NCBI GenBank assembly: GCA_964556885.1 | Contig: CAZKYP010000080.1 | Coordinates: forward strand, 1-14,153 | Direction of reading: 5' to 3' | Origin: CAZKYP01 sp964556885 | GTDB lineage: Bacteria > Planctomycetota > Phycisphaerae > Sedimentisphaerales > Anaerobacaceae | DNA length: 14,153 nucleotides | Shown: piece by piece, positions 6,656 to 13,914 of the stretch | Numbering within the stretch: the stretch's first letter is position 1 | Layout: every line of letters starts with the position of its first letter | Made by a program: the position numbers and the translations under genes | The notes under the pieces: model-generated | Told to the model about the DNA's origin: nothing | The model's database searches: none | The model's input: only the letters and a program-made list of their open reading frames with translations

Positions 6656-8764
6656 ATGCAGAGTATCGAAATACTTACAGAACTCATAGAACAAGCAGCT
6701 TCAGCAGTAAATAACGCGAGCGCCGAAGATCTGAAAGAGATTGAAGGTCTGCAGGAAATCATTAAAAAAATCAATCAAACTCTCGCCGAAATAAATGATG
6801 GTTCAGATAAACTGCTGGAAGAGGCCAGAGCCACAACTTCCGACTCTATTGAAGCATTACAGGAAATACTGCTTAACGAAGTTAATGACACTGCTCGATC
6901 GATTGACACTGTCTCAAAAGCTGTCTCAACACTTCAAAACCTGGTTAATCAAATAAACAGCGCTGAAAAAGAACCGGATTCCGAATGCACGGAAGTTGAA
7001 TCCAAAAACACTGATGAAACCGCATCGCAGGACAGCTTCGTTGTCTCAGATGAAGATGTGCCGCTAATACTGGATTTTATAGCCGAATCCGGGGAGCATA
7101 TCGAATCTGCTGAAGCTGGATTACTTGAACTTGAAAGTAAACCGGAAGATAAAGATACGATCAACCGTATATTCCGGGGATTTCATACCATAAAAGGGAT
7201 GGCAGGATTCCTGAACTTAACCGAAATAGGTTCACTGGCACATTCGGCGGAAAACATACTCGGACTGGCACGTGAGGGAAAGCTGGTTCTGGGCGGTGAT
7301 AATACTGACATCATTTTTGAATCAATGGATATGATGAAAAAAATGATAGCCGAATTGAAAAATTCGATCGAGGCAGGCAGACCAATTCCTCCCCGGAAGG
7401 GCCTGCCTGAGTTATTGGCTAAATTGCAGGCATCCGCAGAGGGTACTCCTGTCCCCGTAAAAGAACCAAAAGCAAGTCCTCCTGAGTCCGTCTCTGCGGC
7501 TCAGATTGCAAATCAGGACGAACAACTTGAAAAAGCTCTGACAACAGAATACGAACAAAAAAGGAATATTGCTCCTGAAAAGAAGATCCATTCAGGAGAC
7601 GAAAAAATCAAGGTCAGCACGACTCGCCTTGACAATCTTATAAATATGGTTGGTGAGCTGGTGATCGCGCAGTTAATGGTTTCCGAGGAAGCAAACAAGT
7701 CTTCAGCGATTGAGCATCAGTTGAACAGCAAAGTTGCCCACCAGAGTAAAATCGTTCGCGAGCTGCAGGAATTATCCTTATCAATGCGTATGGTTCCCAT
7801 CAGCGGCGTATTCCAGAAAATGGCCAGAGTTGTACGAGACCTTTCACGCAAGGCCGGAAAAAATGTGGAATTTACGTCAGTCGGTGAGGACACCGAACTT
7901 GATCGCTCTATCGTTGACAAAATCGCCGACCCTCTTGTGCACATGGTACGTAATTCGGTTGACCATGGAATTGAACCGGAACAAGAACGCATCAAATCGG
8001 GAAAAATTTCTACAGGAAAAATTGAACTGCGTGCATTCCATCAGGCAGGTAACATTGTCATTGAAATTCAGGACGACGGCAAAGGTCTGGATAAAGAACG
8101 CATTTTAAAGAAAGCCATCGAAAATGGCCTTGTAGAAGCCGGGCATGAGTTGGCCGACGATGAAATATACAAACTGATTTTCCACGCAGGTCTCTCAACT
8201 GCCCAGAAAATCACAAATGTGTCCGGGCGCGGAGTAGGCATGGATGTCGTCAGAAAAAACGTAGAATCACTACAAGGCAGGATTGATATCAGCACAGCGA
8301 TAGGCCAGGGAACAACATTTACCATTCGTATGCCGCTCACACTGGCAATAATTGACGGCCAGGTCATCAAAGTCGGAGAAAGTAACCGATATATTATCCC
8401 CATAAATTCAATAAAACAAAGTATTCGGCCAACCAGGCGGCAACTTTCAACAATACAAAACCGTGGCCTGATGGCCGAAGTTCAGGGGGAATTAATACCA
8501 ATAATACGGCTATACAGTCTGTTCGACGTGACTCCGATCACCGAGGACCCGGCCGAATCGCTCCTTGTTGTTGTTGAAGACGATGGAAGAAAATCCTGCC
8601 TGCTGGTCGATGAATTACTGGGCCAGCAACAAGTGGTGATAAAAAGTCTGGGTGATGGATTAGGCAAAGTTAAAGGCGTTTCGGGCGGGGCAATCATGGG
8701 AGACGGCAAAGTCAGCCTGATTCTCGATATTCCCGGATTGATCGATCTGGCCCGCGAGGTATAG
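6656..8764 (+). CDS. cheA: CheA sensor histidine kinase with N-terminal helical extension
   Basis: CheA autophosphorylates on the Hpt histidine in response to MCP/CheW and passes phosphate to CheY and CheB. In this 702-residue protein, residues 1 to about 130 are a helical, coiled-coil-like extension not found at the start of textbook CheA. The Hpt domain (about 130-240) has H177 in FHTIKGMAGF. A polar linker of about 75 residues follows, too short and plain for a P2 CheY-binding domain. P3 dimerisation begins near residue 318 (STTRLDNLINMVGELV). P4 has the N box HMVRNSVDHG (N433), G1 DDGKG (473-477) and G2 GRGVGMDVV (524 on). The CheW-like P5 domain fills the C-terminus from about residue 560. 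It starts 14 bases after the CBS-fusion stop with AGGA just upstream, so the two are probably co-transcribed. Confidence 0.97.
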   Translation: MQSIEILTELIEQAASAVNNASAEDLKEIEGLQEIIKKINQTLAEINDGSDKLLEEARATTSDSIEALQEILLNEVNDTARSIDTVSKAVSTLQNLVNQINSAEKEPDSECTEVESKNTDETASQDSFVVSDEDVPLILDFIAESGEHIESAEAGLLELESKPEDKDTINRIFRGFHTIKGMAGFLNLTEIGSLAHSAENILGLAREGKLVLGGDNTDIIFESMDMMKKMIAELKNSIEAGRPIPPRKGLPELLAKLQASAEGTPVPVKEPKASPPESVSAAQIANQDEQLEKALTTEYEQKRNIAPEKKIHSGDEKIKVSTTRLDNLINMVGELVIAQLMVSEEANKSSAIEHQLNSKVAHQSKIVRELQELSLSMRMVPISGVFQKMARVVRDLSRKAGKNVEFTSVGEDTELDRSIVDKIADPLVHMVRNSVDHGIEPEQERIKSGKISTGKIELRAFHQAGNIVIEIQDDGKGLDKERILKKAIENGLVEAGHELADDEIYKLIFHAGLSTAQKITNVSGRGVGMDVVRKNVESLQGRIDISTAIGQGTTFTIRMPLTLAIIDGQVIKVGESNRYIIPINSIKQSIRPTRRQLSTIQNRGLMAEVQGELIPIIRLYSLFDVTPITEDPAESLLVVVEDDGRKSCLLVDELLGQQQVVIKSLGDGLGKVKGVSGGAIMGDGKVSLILDIPGLIDLAREV

Positions 8765-8780
8765 ATGCAGGTAAAAATAT

Positions 8781-9638
8781 ATGGGAACACTAACTTTAGA
8801 CAATATAGTTCTTACGGACAAAGATTTCAACGAAATCAGCAATCTTGTACATAAACATTGTGGAATTAATCTGCACAGCGGCAAAAAGGAACTTGTTCGC
8901 GCACGTCTGGCAAAGCGTTTGCGACAGGGCAACTTCGATACATTTTCCGATTACATGAAGTATGTACTCGCAGATAAAACAGGTAAGGAATTTTCAATGC
9001 TCATTGACACACTAAGCACGAACCTGACCAGTTTTTTCCGGGAAAGGCAACATTTTGAATTCCTGGAGGACAAATTTCTGCAGGCCCTGATTGAACGGAA
9101 ACGCAAAAGTCAGAAATTCAAAATACGAACCTGGAGTGCCGGTTGTTCATCCGGGGAAGAACCTTATTCTGTCGCCATTACCCTTCTCGATGCGGTACAG
9201 GGACAGGGCCGATGGGACATCAAAGTCCTGGCCACTGATATTTCAACAAGCATGATTGAGACCGCCAAAAAAGGCATTTACGACGAACAACGAATCGAAC
9301 CGGTCTCACCGATTCAAAAACAGAAGTATCTGAAAGTTATAAACTTAAACGGAGAGAAAGTATATGAGGTAAACAGAAACCTCAGAGATGTGATAATATT
9401 CAAGTATCTGAATCTGATGGAAGAATGGCCGATTCGCCCACAGGGTGGCGGACTGGACATAATCTTCTGTCGAAATGTAATGATATATTTTGATAAGCCA
9501 ACCCAGGCAAATTTAATAAACCGTTTCTGGAGTATTCTGGATTCGGGGGGAATTCTTTTTACCGGTCATTCGGAATCACTGGCCGGTATTCAGCATAAAT
9601 TCAGATATATACAACCAACGATTTATTCAAAACCATAG
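8781..9638 (+). CDS. cheR: CheR chemoreceptor glutamate methyltransferase
   Basis: CheR transfers methyl groups from S-adenosylmethionine to glutamates on the MCP cytoplasmic helices during adaptation. The 285-residue product has the usual length. The N-terminal helical part contains TNLTSFFRE (about 80-88). The SAM-binding loop is WSAGCSSGEEPYS (118-130), followed by the acidic ATDIS (151-155) and the conserved CRNVMIYFD (230-238). It begins 16 bases after cheA. The MCPs of this cluster end in xFxxF-type tails that could dock CheR. I see no extra TPR or other fused domain, so it is the simple form. Confidence 0.97.
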   Translation: MGTLTLDNIVLTDKDFNEISNLVHKHCGINLHSGKKELVRARLAKRLRQGNFDTFSDYMKYVLADKTGKEFSMLIDTLSTNLTSFFRERQHFEFLEDKFLQALIERKRKSQKFKIRTWSAGCSSGEEPYSVAITLLDAVQGQGRWDIKVLATDISTSMIETAKKGIYDEQRIEPVSPIQKQKYLKVINLNGEKVYEVNRNLRDVIIFKYLNLMEEWPIRPQGGGLDIIFCRNVMIYFDKPTQANLINRFWSILDSGGILFTGHSESLAGIQHKFRYIQPTIYSKP

Positions 9639-9647
9639 AGGTCGATC

Positions 9648-10133
9648 GTGACGAAGAAAAGAATAATAATAGGTATATCAGACGCCAGGATCTCCAGTGA
9701 TCTGACAGATGTTCTGGCAACATTCTCGCTTGGATCATGTATTGGCGTATGTTTATACGATCCAGCCGTACATATCGGAGGTATGCTGCATTACCAGCTT
9801 CCGTACTCGTCAATGGATCCGGAACGGGCAAAAAAAGAGCCAATGATGTTTGCCGATACCGGCATGGGAATACTAATTAATAAAATGATATCAATGGGCG
9901 CAAGTAAAAAGCGAATGCATGTAAAGATCGCCGGAGGAGCATCAATGGAAACCGGTCCGAAGGGATTTGACATCGGCAAGCGCAATTACCTGGCGATTAA
10001 AAAAATACTCTGGCAAAACGGCATGCTCCTTGATTCCGAGGATACGGGTGGAACATCCGCACGCAACATGTATATGAATATCGCTAATGGAACAGTAACC
10101 GTCAGAAGCAACGGATTTGAGAAAAATTTATAA
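9648..10133 (+). CDS. cheD: CheD chemoreceptor glutamine deamidase
   Basis: CheD deamidates specific glutamines on MCPs, and in many bacteria also binds CheC-type proteins. The 161-residue product starts with GTG; the AGAGG ribosome-binding site at 9637-9641 overlaps the cheR stop codon, which supports this start. The known CheD catalytic set is visible as T25, C31 and H48 in TFSLGSCIGVCLYD and GMLHYQLP. Their spacing (6 and 17 residues) equals that of the Thermotoga maritima enzyme (Thr21, Cys27, His44). The conserved IAGGASM block follows. With three ExxN-type proteins encoded nearby, CheD may be regulated by one of them, but no CheC with two motifs is evident. Confidence 0.95.
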   Translation: MTKKRIIIGISDARISSDLTDVLATFSLGSCIGVCLYDPAVHIGGMLHYQLPYSSMDPERAKKEPMMFADTGMGILINKMISMGASKKRMHVKIAGGASMETGPKGFDIGKRNYLAIKKILWQNGMLLDSEDTGGTSARNMYMNIANGTVTVRSNGFEKNL

Positions 10134-10158
10134 ACAAATAATTTCATGGGAATTTATT

Positions 10159-10551
10159 ATGAATAAAGGTATGAACATACTGGTTGTAGACGACTCATCT
10201 TTAACACGCAGGGCGATAATACGAATCATCAATATGATCGGTCTGGACACAAACCAAATATTTGAGGCCGAAAACGGCAAAGAGGCGCTGAAAACTCTTA
10301 AAGAACAAAACATAGATTTAGTGCTTGCAGATTTAAACATGCCGGAAATGGGCGGCATAGAAATGATTTATCACATGAGAGGAGACGAGGCCACAAGAGA
10401 TATTCCCGTCGTCGTTGTATCAACCGAATCAAGCACAACTGTTATCGAAGGGCTTCTGGCCGACGGAGCAAAAGATTATCTGCACAAACCTTTTACTCCG
10501 GAACAGTTCAGAGAGGTCATAATACAGACAGTGGGAGCACAAAAACAATGA
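10159..10551 (+). CDS. cheY: CheY-type single-domain response regulator (second copy)
   Basis: This 130-residue receiver-only protein has the acid pair D11-D12 in LVVDDSS, the phospho-acceptor D58 in LADLNMPEMGG, the switch S88 in VVSTESS, and K110 in LHKPFTPEQF. The frame stays open back to an ATG at 10117, but that would overlap cheD and add 14 residues not expected in a receiver; the ATG at 10159, with a TGGGA upstream, fits the fold. Its stop codon overlaps the next start (ATGA), so it is translationally coupled to cheX2. It is a paralogue of cheY1 and forms a second cheY-cheX pair. Confidence 0.93.
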   Translation: MNKGMNILVVDDSSLTRRAIIRIINMIGLDTNQIFEAENGKEALKTLKEQNIDLVLADLNMPEMGGIEMIYHMRGDEATRDIPVVVVSTESSTTVIEGLLADGAKDYLHKPFTPEQFREVIIQTVGAQKQ

Positions 10552-10997
10552 TTGATACGGAAAATGTAATAACCGAAGCCCTGGTCGAGGCAACCGAAAC
10601 AATGGCATTTTTGACCATGATTCCCCTCGAAGAGGAGTTCGTAATACCCGAAAAAACAGTACTGGCCGAAATGGGCTTCAAAGGTCCCAAAAGCGGACTA
10701 ATACAGATACTCGCCGATATTGATTTCTGCAGAATATTGGCGGAAAACATAGGGGCTTTGTCCGAAGCAGACGACAAGGCATGTTATGACGCAATCGGTG
10801 AGCTGGTCAATGTTGTTTGCGGGCTGGTTCTTCCTTCTATGGCATCCTCAAGGACGGATGTGTTCGAAGTTACCGTTCCAGCCATACAAACGAACGGCAA
10901 CTCACTATCATGGGACGAATTTATACAAAGACAAAACTGTTTTATATCAAACATTGAAGGCTACGCAGTAGCTTCAAGGCTTATTGTAAATAACTAA
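10548..10997 (+). CDS. cheX: CheX-type CheY-P phosphatase (second copy)
   Basis: The 149-residue product carries one ExxN motif, E85 and N88 in YDAIGELVNVVCG, matching the YDAIGEVTNMVMG of the first CheX. It opens with the helix EALVEATETMAFLTMI, typical of CheX, followed by a beta-rich middle (TVLAEMGFKGPKSGLIQIL). The ATG shares bases with the cheY2 stop codon, which argues that CheY2-P is its substrate. Overall similarity to CheX1 is modest outside the motif, so this is an older duplication or separate acquisition. Activity is inferred from the motif. Confidence 0.85.
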   Translation: MIDTENVITEALVEATETMAFLTMIPLEEEFVIPEKTVLAEMGFKGPKSGLIQILADIDFCRILAENIGALSEADDKACYDAIGELVNVVCGLVLPSMASSRTDVFEVTVPAIQTNGNSLSWDEFIQRQNCFISNIEGYAVASRLIVNN

Positions 10998-11019
10998 GAA
11001 GAAAAAGAGGAGAGATGAT

Positions 11020-11391
11020 ATGAAAACAAAGGACTTTACAGGAATCAGAAACAACGGGCCGTTACCAAATCCGGAAGAGATAGAAATACCGGGGGACATT
11101 GGCGATCTGCTGGATGATTATATAGAGTCCACTAATTCCATGCTGCTCGAGCTTGAACAAGCAGCACTGGCATACGAGGCAGAAAATAATGTAAATGAAA
11201 ACGCCGCAATTATAAAACGTGTTCTACATAAAATAAAAGGTGAATCCGCAATGGTAGGTATCGACGATATGTCTGAATTCTGCCACCAGGCCGAATTTGC
11301 CTTTGAGGAGCTTAGCGAGAAGCAGCGTCCTGATATGCTGCTGAAATTTAAGGACTGGTTCACCGTGGCAATAAGCAACATGACAGAATAA
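11020..11391 (+). CDS. Free-standing Hpt (histidine phosphotransfer) domain protein
   Basis: The 123-residue helical protein has the Hpt motif VLHKIKGESAMVG with the likely phospho-acceptor H70, followed by the second conserved helix HQAEFAFEEL. It has no kinase, receiver or membrane part. Such proteins shuttle phosphate between receivers or act as a sink. Here the possible partners are CheY1, CheY2, the CheB receiver and CheA. An AGGAGAG ribosome-binding site precedes the ATG. It lies between cheX2 and cheB, with short gaps on both sides, so it is part of the same run. The exact role cannot be told from sequence. Confidence 0.88.
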   Translation: MKTKDFTGIRNNGPLPNPEEIEIPGDIGDLLDDYIESTNSMLLELEQAALAYEAENNVNENAAIIKRVLHKIKGESAMVGIDDMSEFCHQAEFAFEELSEKQRPDMLLKFKDWFTVAISNMTE

Positions 11392-11421
11392 AACAACCAA
11401 ACCTTATAAAAGGAACAGATT

Positions 11422-12468
11422 TTGACTCTAAGCCTTAAAACTAAAATTAAAGTTCTGATAATAGACGATTCCGCCATCGTGCGCAAAATACTTAGTCAGC
11501 AACTGAAACTGTATCAGGATATAGAAGTGGTCGGGACTGCACCTGACCCATATATCGCACGCGATAAAATCCTCTCCCTTAAACCTGATGTACTTACTCT
11601 CGATGTCGAAATGCCCAGGATGGACGGCATAACGTTTCTCAGAAAACTGATGAAACATCATCCAATGCCAGTCATAATCCTAAGCTCGTTGACTCCAAAA
11701 GGCGGCAAAACCGCTATGGAGGCTCTTGCGGCCGGAGCTGTGGAAGTTATCAGCAAACCGGGACCGGCTTACAGTGTGGGAGATGCCTGCAACGACCTTG
11801 TTGAGAAAATCAAAGCCGCATCCAAAGCCCAAGTCAAAAACGCCCTGGAAATAAATGAATCGTCAAAAACATCCACCCAACGCCTGCACATGGTAGAGAC
11901 CACAAATAAAATCTTTGCCATTGGGGCATCGACCGGCGGTGTTCAGGCATTAACGTGTGTGCTTTCAGCGCTTCCGGCCAACGCTCCCGGGACATTAGTA
12001 GTCCAACATATGCCGGCTAATTTCACACATTCCTTCGCCGAACGCCTGAACAAGGAGTGCGAGGTGCACGTTAAGGAGGCTGAAAACGGAGACCACATTA
12101 TTCCAGGGCGTGTTCTGATCGCACCCGGCGGATTACACATGCTCCTGAATCGTTCAGGTGCAAACTACTATATTGTAATAAAAGACGGACCTGCCGTCTG
12201 CCACCAGAAACCGAGTGTCGAGGTTATGTTCAACTCAGTGGCCAAGTATGCCGGTTCCAATGCCGTCGGGGCGATTCTGACAGGTATGGGAAACGACGGT
12301 GCCAAAGGGCTGCTTAACATGCGTCAAAACGGGGCCCACACAATAGCACAGGACGAGAAATCATGCATCGTTTACGGTATGCCCAAGGAGGCCATCGAAT
12401 GCGGGGCGGCGGAGAAAATCGTGTCTCTCAACAATGTTGCAAGAACATTGATTGAATTCGCACGATAA
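11422..12468 (+). CDS. cheB: CheB protein-glutamate methylesterase/response regulator
   Basis: CheB removes methyl groups from MCPs once its receiver domain is phosphorylated by CheA. The 348-residue product has a receiver at the N-terminus with D15-D16 in IIDDSAIVRK and phospho-acceptor D61 in TLDVEMPRMDG, a linker, and a methylesterase domain. The catalytic triad is visible as S170 (GASTGGVQAL), H196 (VVQHMPANF) and D292 (TGMGNDGAKG). The start is a TTG at 11422, preceded by AAAAGGA at good spacing; no ATG lies near the expected start of the receiver fold. It is the last gene of the cluster. Confidence 0.96.
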   Translation: MTLSLKTKIKVLIIDDSAIVRKILSQQLKLYQDIEVVGTAPDPYIARDKILSLKPDVLTLDVEMPRMDGITFLRKLMKHHPMPVIILSSLTPKGGKTAMEALAAGAVEVISKPGPAYSVGDACNDLVEKIKAASKAQVKNALEINESSKTSTQRLHMVETTNKIFAIGASTGGVQALTCVLSALPANAPGTLVVQHMPANFTHSFAERLNKECEVHVKEAENGDHIIPGRVLIAPGGLHMLLNRSGANYYIVIKDGPAVCHQKPSVEVMFNSVAKYAGSNAVGAILTGMGNDGAKGLLNMRQNGAHTIAQDEKSCIVYGMPKEAIECGAAEKIVSLNNVARTLIEFAR

Positions 12469-12735
12469 TAACCGGATAGCATTGAACAATGGATCAGGGA
12501 ATCCCAAATATCTCGCTACCGTTGCATTGAAATATCGACGGTGACATCACTGCTTTAATCTGAGCATTTCAGAATATTTACCATCCAGGCATAGTTCGCT
12601 TTTAAAATGGAAAATAGAAAAGCCCGGCTTCGCAAAAACAGACGTGGATGTAAATCTGCAGTATATTCCAGATGCATTAAATTTGTGGAAAGTTACTTCT
12701 ACCAGAAATGGCGTTTTGCAAAAGCGTGACCTGAA

Positions 12736-12773
12736 CCGGATTTGAGATATTTCTCGAATTGCTCGGCTTTTTT
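12736..12773 (+). terminator. Candidate rho-independent terminator downstream of cheB
   Basis: ATTTGAGA at 12740-12747 pairs with TCTCGAAT at 12752-12759 (one G-T wobble) around a 4-base loop; an outer CCG/CGG may extend it with a bulge. A run of six Ts follows at 12768-12773. It lies about 270 bases after the cheB stop, and the stem is A/T-rich, so confidence is moderate. Confidence 0.4.
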
Positions 12774-12824
12774 GGAGGATGTCCCTATTGACGTTGAAAT
12801 TTGATTGAAAAAAACATGCGGTCG

Positions 12825-12863
12825 GGGTAACGGTTATATGTGTTAAAACAAAACTGTTAACCC
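12825..12863. repeat. Imperfect inverted repeat just before the gap-flanking repeat
   Basis: GGGTAACGGTT at 12825-12835 is nearly the reverse complement of AACTGTTAACCC at 12852-12863, with one bulge and one mismatch. It ends three bases before the 55-bp copy at 12867. It might be the end of a mobile or repetitive element, or chance. Confidence 0.3.
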
Positions 12864-12866
12864 TTT

Positions 12867-12921
12867 CAGGACGCAAGGTTGCGATGGAAAAACCGCGTGT
12901 ACGTTCCAGGAACGGCAGCCG
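12867..12921. repeat. 55-bp copy left of the assembly gap
   Basis: This stretch is identical to 13022-13076 on the other side of the N run. It contains a near-perfect short palindrome, CGTTCCAGGAACG, at 12902-12914. Identical contig ends of one k-mer length are typical of a repeat at which an assembler broke, so this may be one genomic copy shown twice. Confidence 0.9.
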
Positions 12922-13021
12922 NNNNNNNNNNNNNNNNNNNNNNNNNNNNNNNNNNNNNNNNNNNNNNNNNNNNNNNNNNNNNNNNNNNNNNNNNNNNNNN
13001 NNNNNNNNNNNNNNNNNNNNN
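12922..13021. other. Assembly gap of exactly 100 N
   Basis: One hundred unresolved bases. A round 100 is the usual placeholder for a gap of unknown size, so the true distance is not known. Frames that read through this stretch are artefacts. Confidence 0.98.
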
Positions 13022-13076
13022 CAGGACGCAAGGTTGCGATGGAAAAACCGCGTGTACGTTCCAGGAACGGCAGCCG
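13022..13076. repeat. 55-bp copy right of the assembly gap
   Basis: Identical base for base to 12867-12921. The sequence from here to about 13158 is not recognisable transposase and may belong to the same multi-copy element. Confidence 0.9.
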
Positions 13077-13158
13077 GGAAGTATCCCTTCGTCGCTGGAA
13101 TGCCTTTGCCCATCCAAGGCGAATGGAGCAGGCGGTACAGAATAAAATACTGCGGCGG

Positions 13159-13878
13159 GTATCGTGCAGAGAGGACGGCAGAGTTTCCAGCCGCAGTGTG
13201 TATCTTGCCCTGGGTATTAATATGGAAGGCCAGAAGGAGCTTTTGGGTCTCTGGATAGCCCAAACCGAGGGAGCCAAGTTCTGGCTCGGTGTAATCACTG
13301 AATTGCAGAACCGCGGCGTTAAGGATATTTTTATTGCCTGCGTTGACGGCCTAAAGGGCTTTCCTGAAGCTATTGAAAGCGTATTTCCTCATACACAGGT
13401 ACAGCTTTGCATAGTGCATATGGTTCGCAACTCCGTTAAGTACGTAAGCTGGAAGGACCGTAAGCAGGTCTGCTCGGATCTTAAGAAGATTTATACATCA
13501 TCGACCGAACAGCAGGCTCAGGAGCAGTTGGATGCTTTTGGTCAAAAGTGGGATGGGAAATATCCGACGATCAGCCGGATGTGGCGTCGTCACTGGGAAT
13601 ATGTGATCCCGTTTTTCGATTATCCACCTGAGATTCGCAAGGTGATTTATACGACCAATGCGATAGAATCGCTGAATCGATCTTTGCGAAAGGTTATTAA
13701 GACCAAGGGAGCTTTTCCAAATGATGCGTCGATACTGAAATTATTTTATCTGGCACTCCCGTTAGGGATGGCCAAGCCCATTGCAAATATCTCGAAGAAA
13801 TGGACAATGCCTATAAGGACATGGAAGGCGGCCCTCAGTCAATTTGCTGTCCGATTTGAGGGTCGTTTCCCAATATAA
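13159..13878 (+). pseudogene. IS256-family (mutator-type) transposase, 5'-truncated
   Basis: From about REDGRVSS onward the frame matches the C-terminal 60 percent of IS256-family DDE transposases: VYLALGINMEGQKELLGLW, EGAKFWLGVITELQNRG, the second catalytic Asp in ACVDGLKGF, CIVHMVRNS, the catalytic Glu in TTNAIESLN, and KKWTMPIRTWKAAL near the end. The N-terminal DNA-binding part and the first catalytic Asp, expected just before REDG, are not found in any + frame upstream. The open frame reaches back to an ATG at 13039, but that part is repeat-derived sequence. The segment LALPLGMAKPIANISKKW appears to carry about eight residues more than the usual LALRNISKKW. The product should be inactive. 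Assembly breakage at the repeat could have affected the 5' side. Confidence 0.85.
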
Positions 13879-13914
13879 TGGAAGGATCATTTACACAGTT
13901 CAATGAACAGACCC
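13159..13914 (+). mobile_element. IS256-family insertion sequence remnant
   Basis: This comprises the truncated transposase and a likely right end. On the - strand the sequence after the transposase stop contains TGTGTAAA (complement at 13890-13897), the motif found at positions 18-25 of the IS256 terminal repeat. If the same offset holds here, the outer end would be at GGGTC, near 13914-13915. No matching left end is visible, in keeping with loss of the 5' part. The right boundary is an inference. Confidence 0.55.

Larger units (their letters stand above)
12469..12866. other. Non-coding region after cheB
   Basis: About 400 bases with no gene I can support. A short basic + strand frame at 12607-12729 (40 codons) has no ribosome-binding site and no recognisable match. 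The stretch holds a candidate terminator at 12736-12773 and an imperfect inverted repeat at 12825-12863, both listed separately. Confidence 0.5.

Noticed and set aside
10117..10158. Upstream ATG as the start of the second cheY
   Set aside because: It would overlap cheD and add a tail not expected for a receiver; the ATG at 10159 has better context.
4566..10997. Calling any of the ExxN proteins a CheC
   Set aside because: Each shows only one ExxN motif where CheC normally has two, so CheX-type is the safer name for the two short ones.
12480..12491. CATTG-AA-CAATG dyad just after cheB as a terminator
   Set aside because: The two-base loop and five-base stem are not stable and no T tract follows.
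12607..12729. 40-codon basic frame on the + strand
   Set aside because: No ribosome-binding site, no recognisable domain, and it lies in a low-information region after the operon.
12879..13258. + strand frames reading through the N run into the transposase region
   Set aside because: The open frame depends on Ns, and the residues before about 13159 do not match a transposase.
12547..13298. Long - strand frames across the gap
   Set aside because: They read through 100 unresolved bases and repeat copies; their length is an artefact and no domain is visible.
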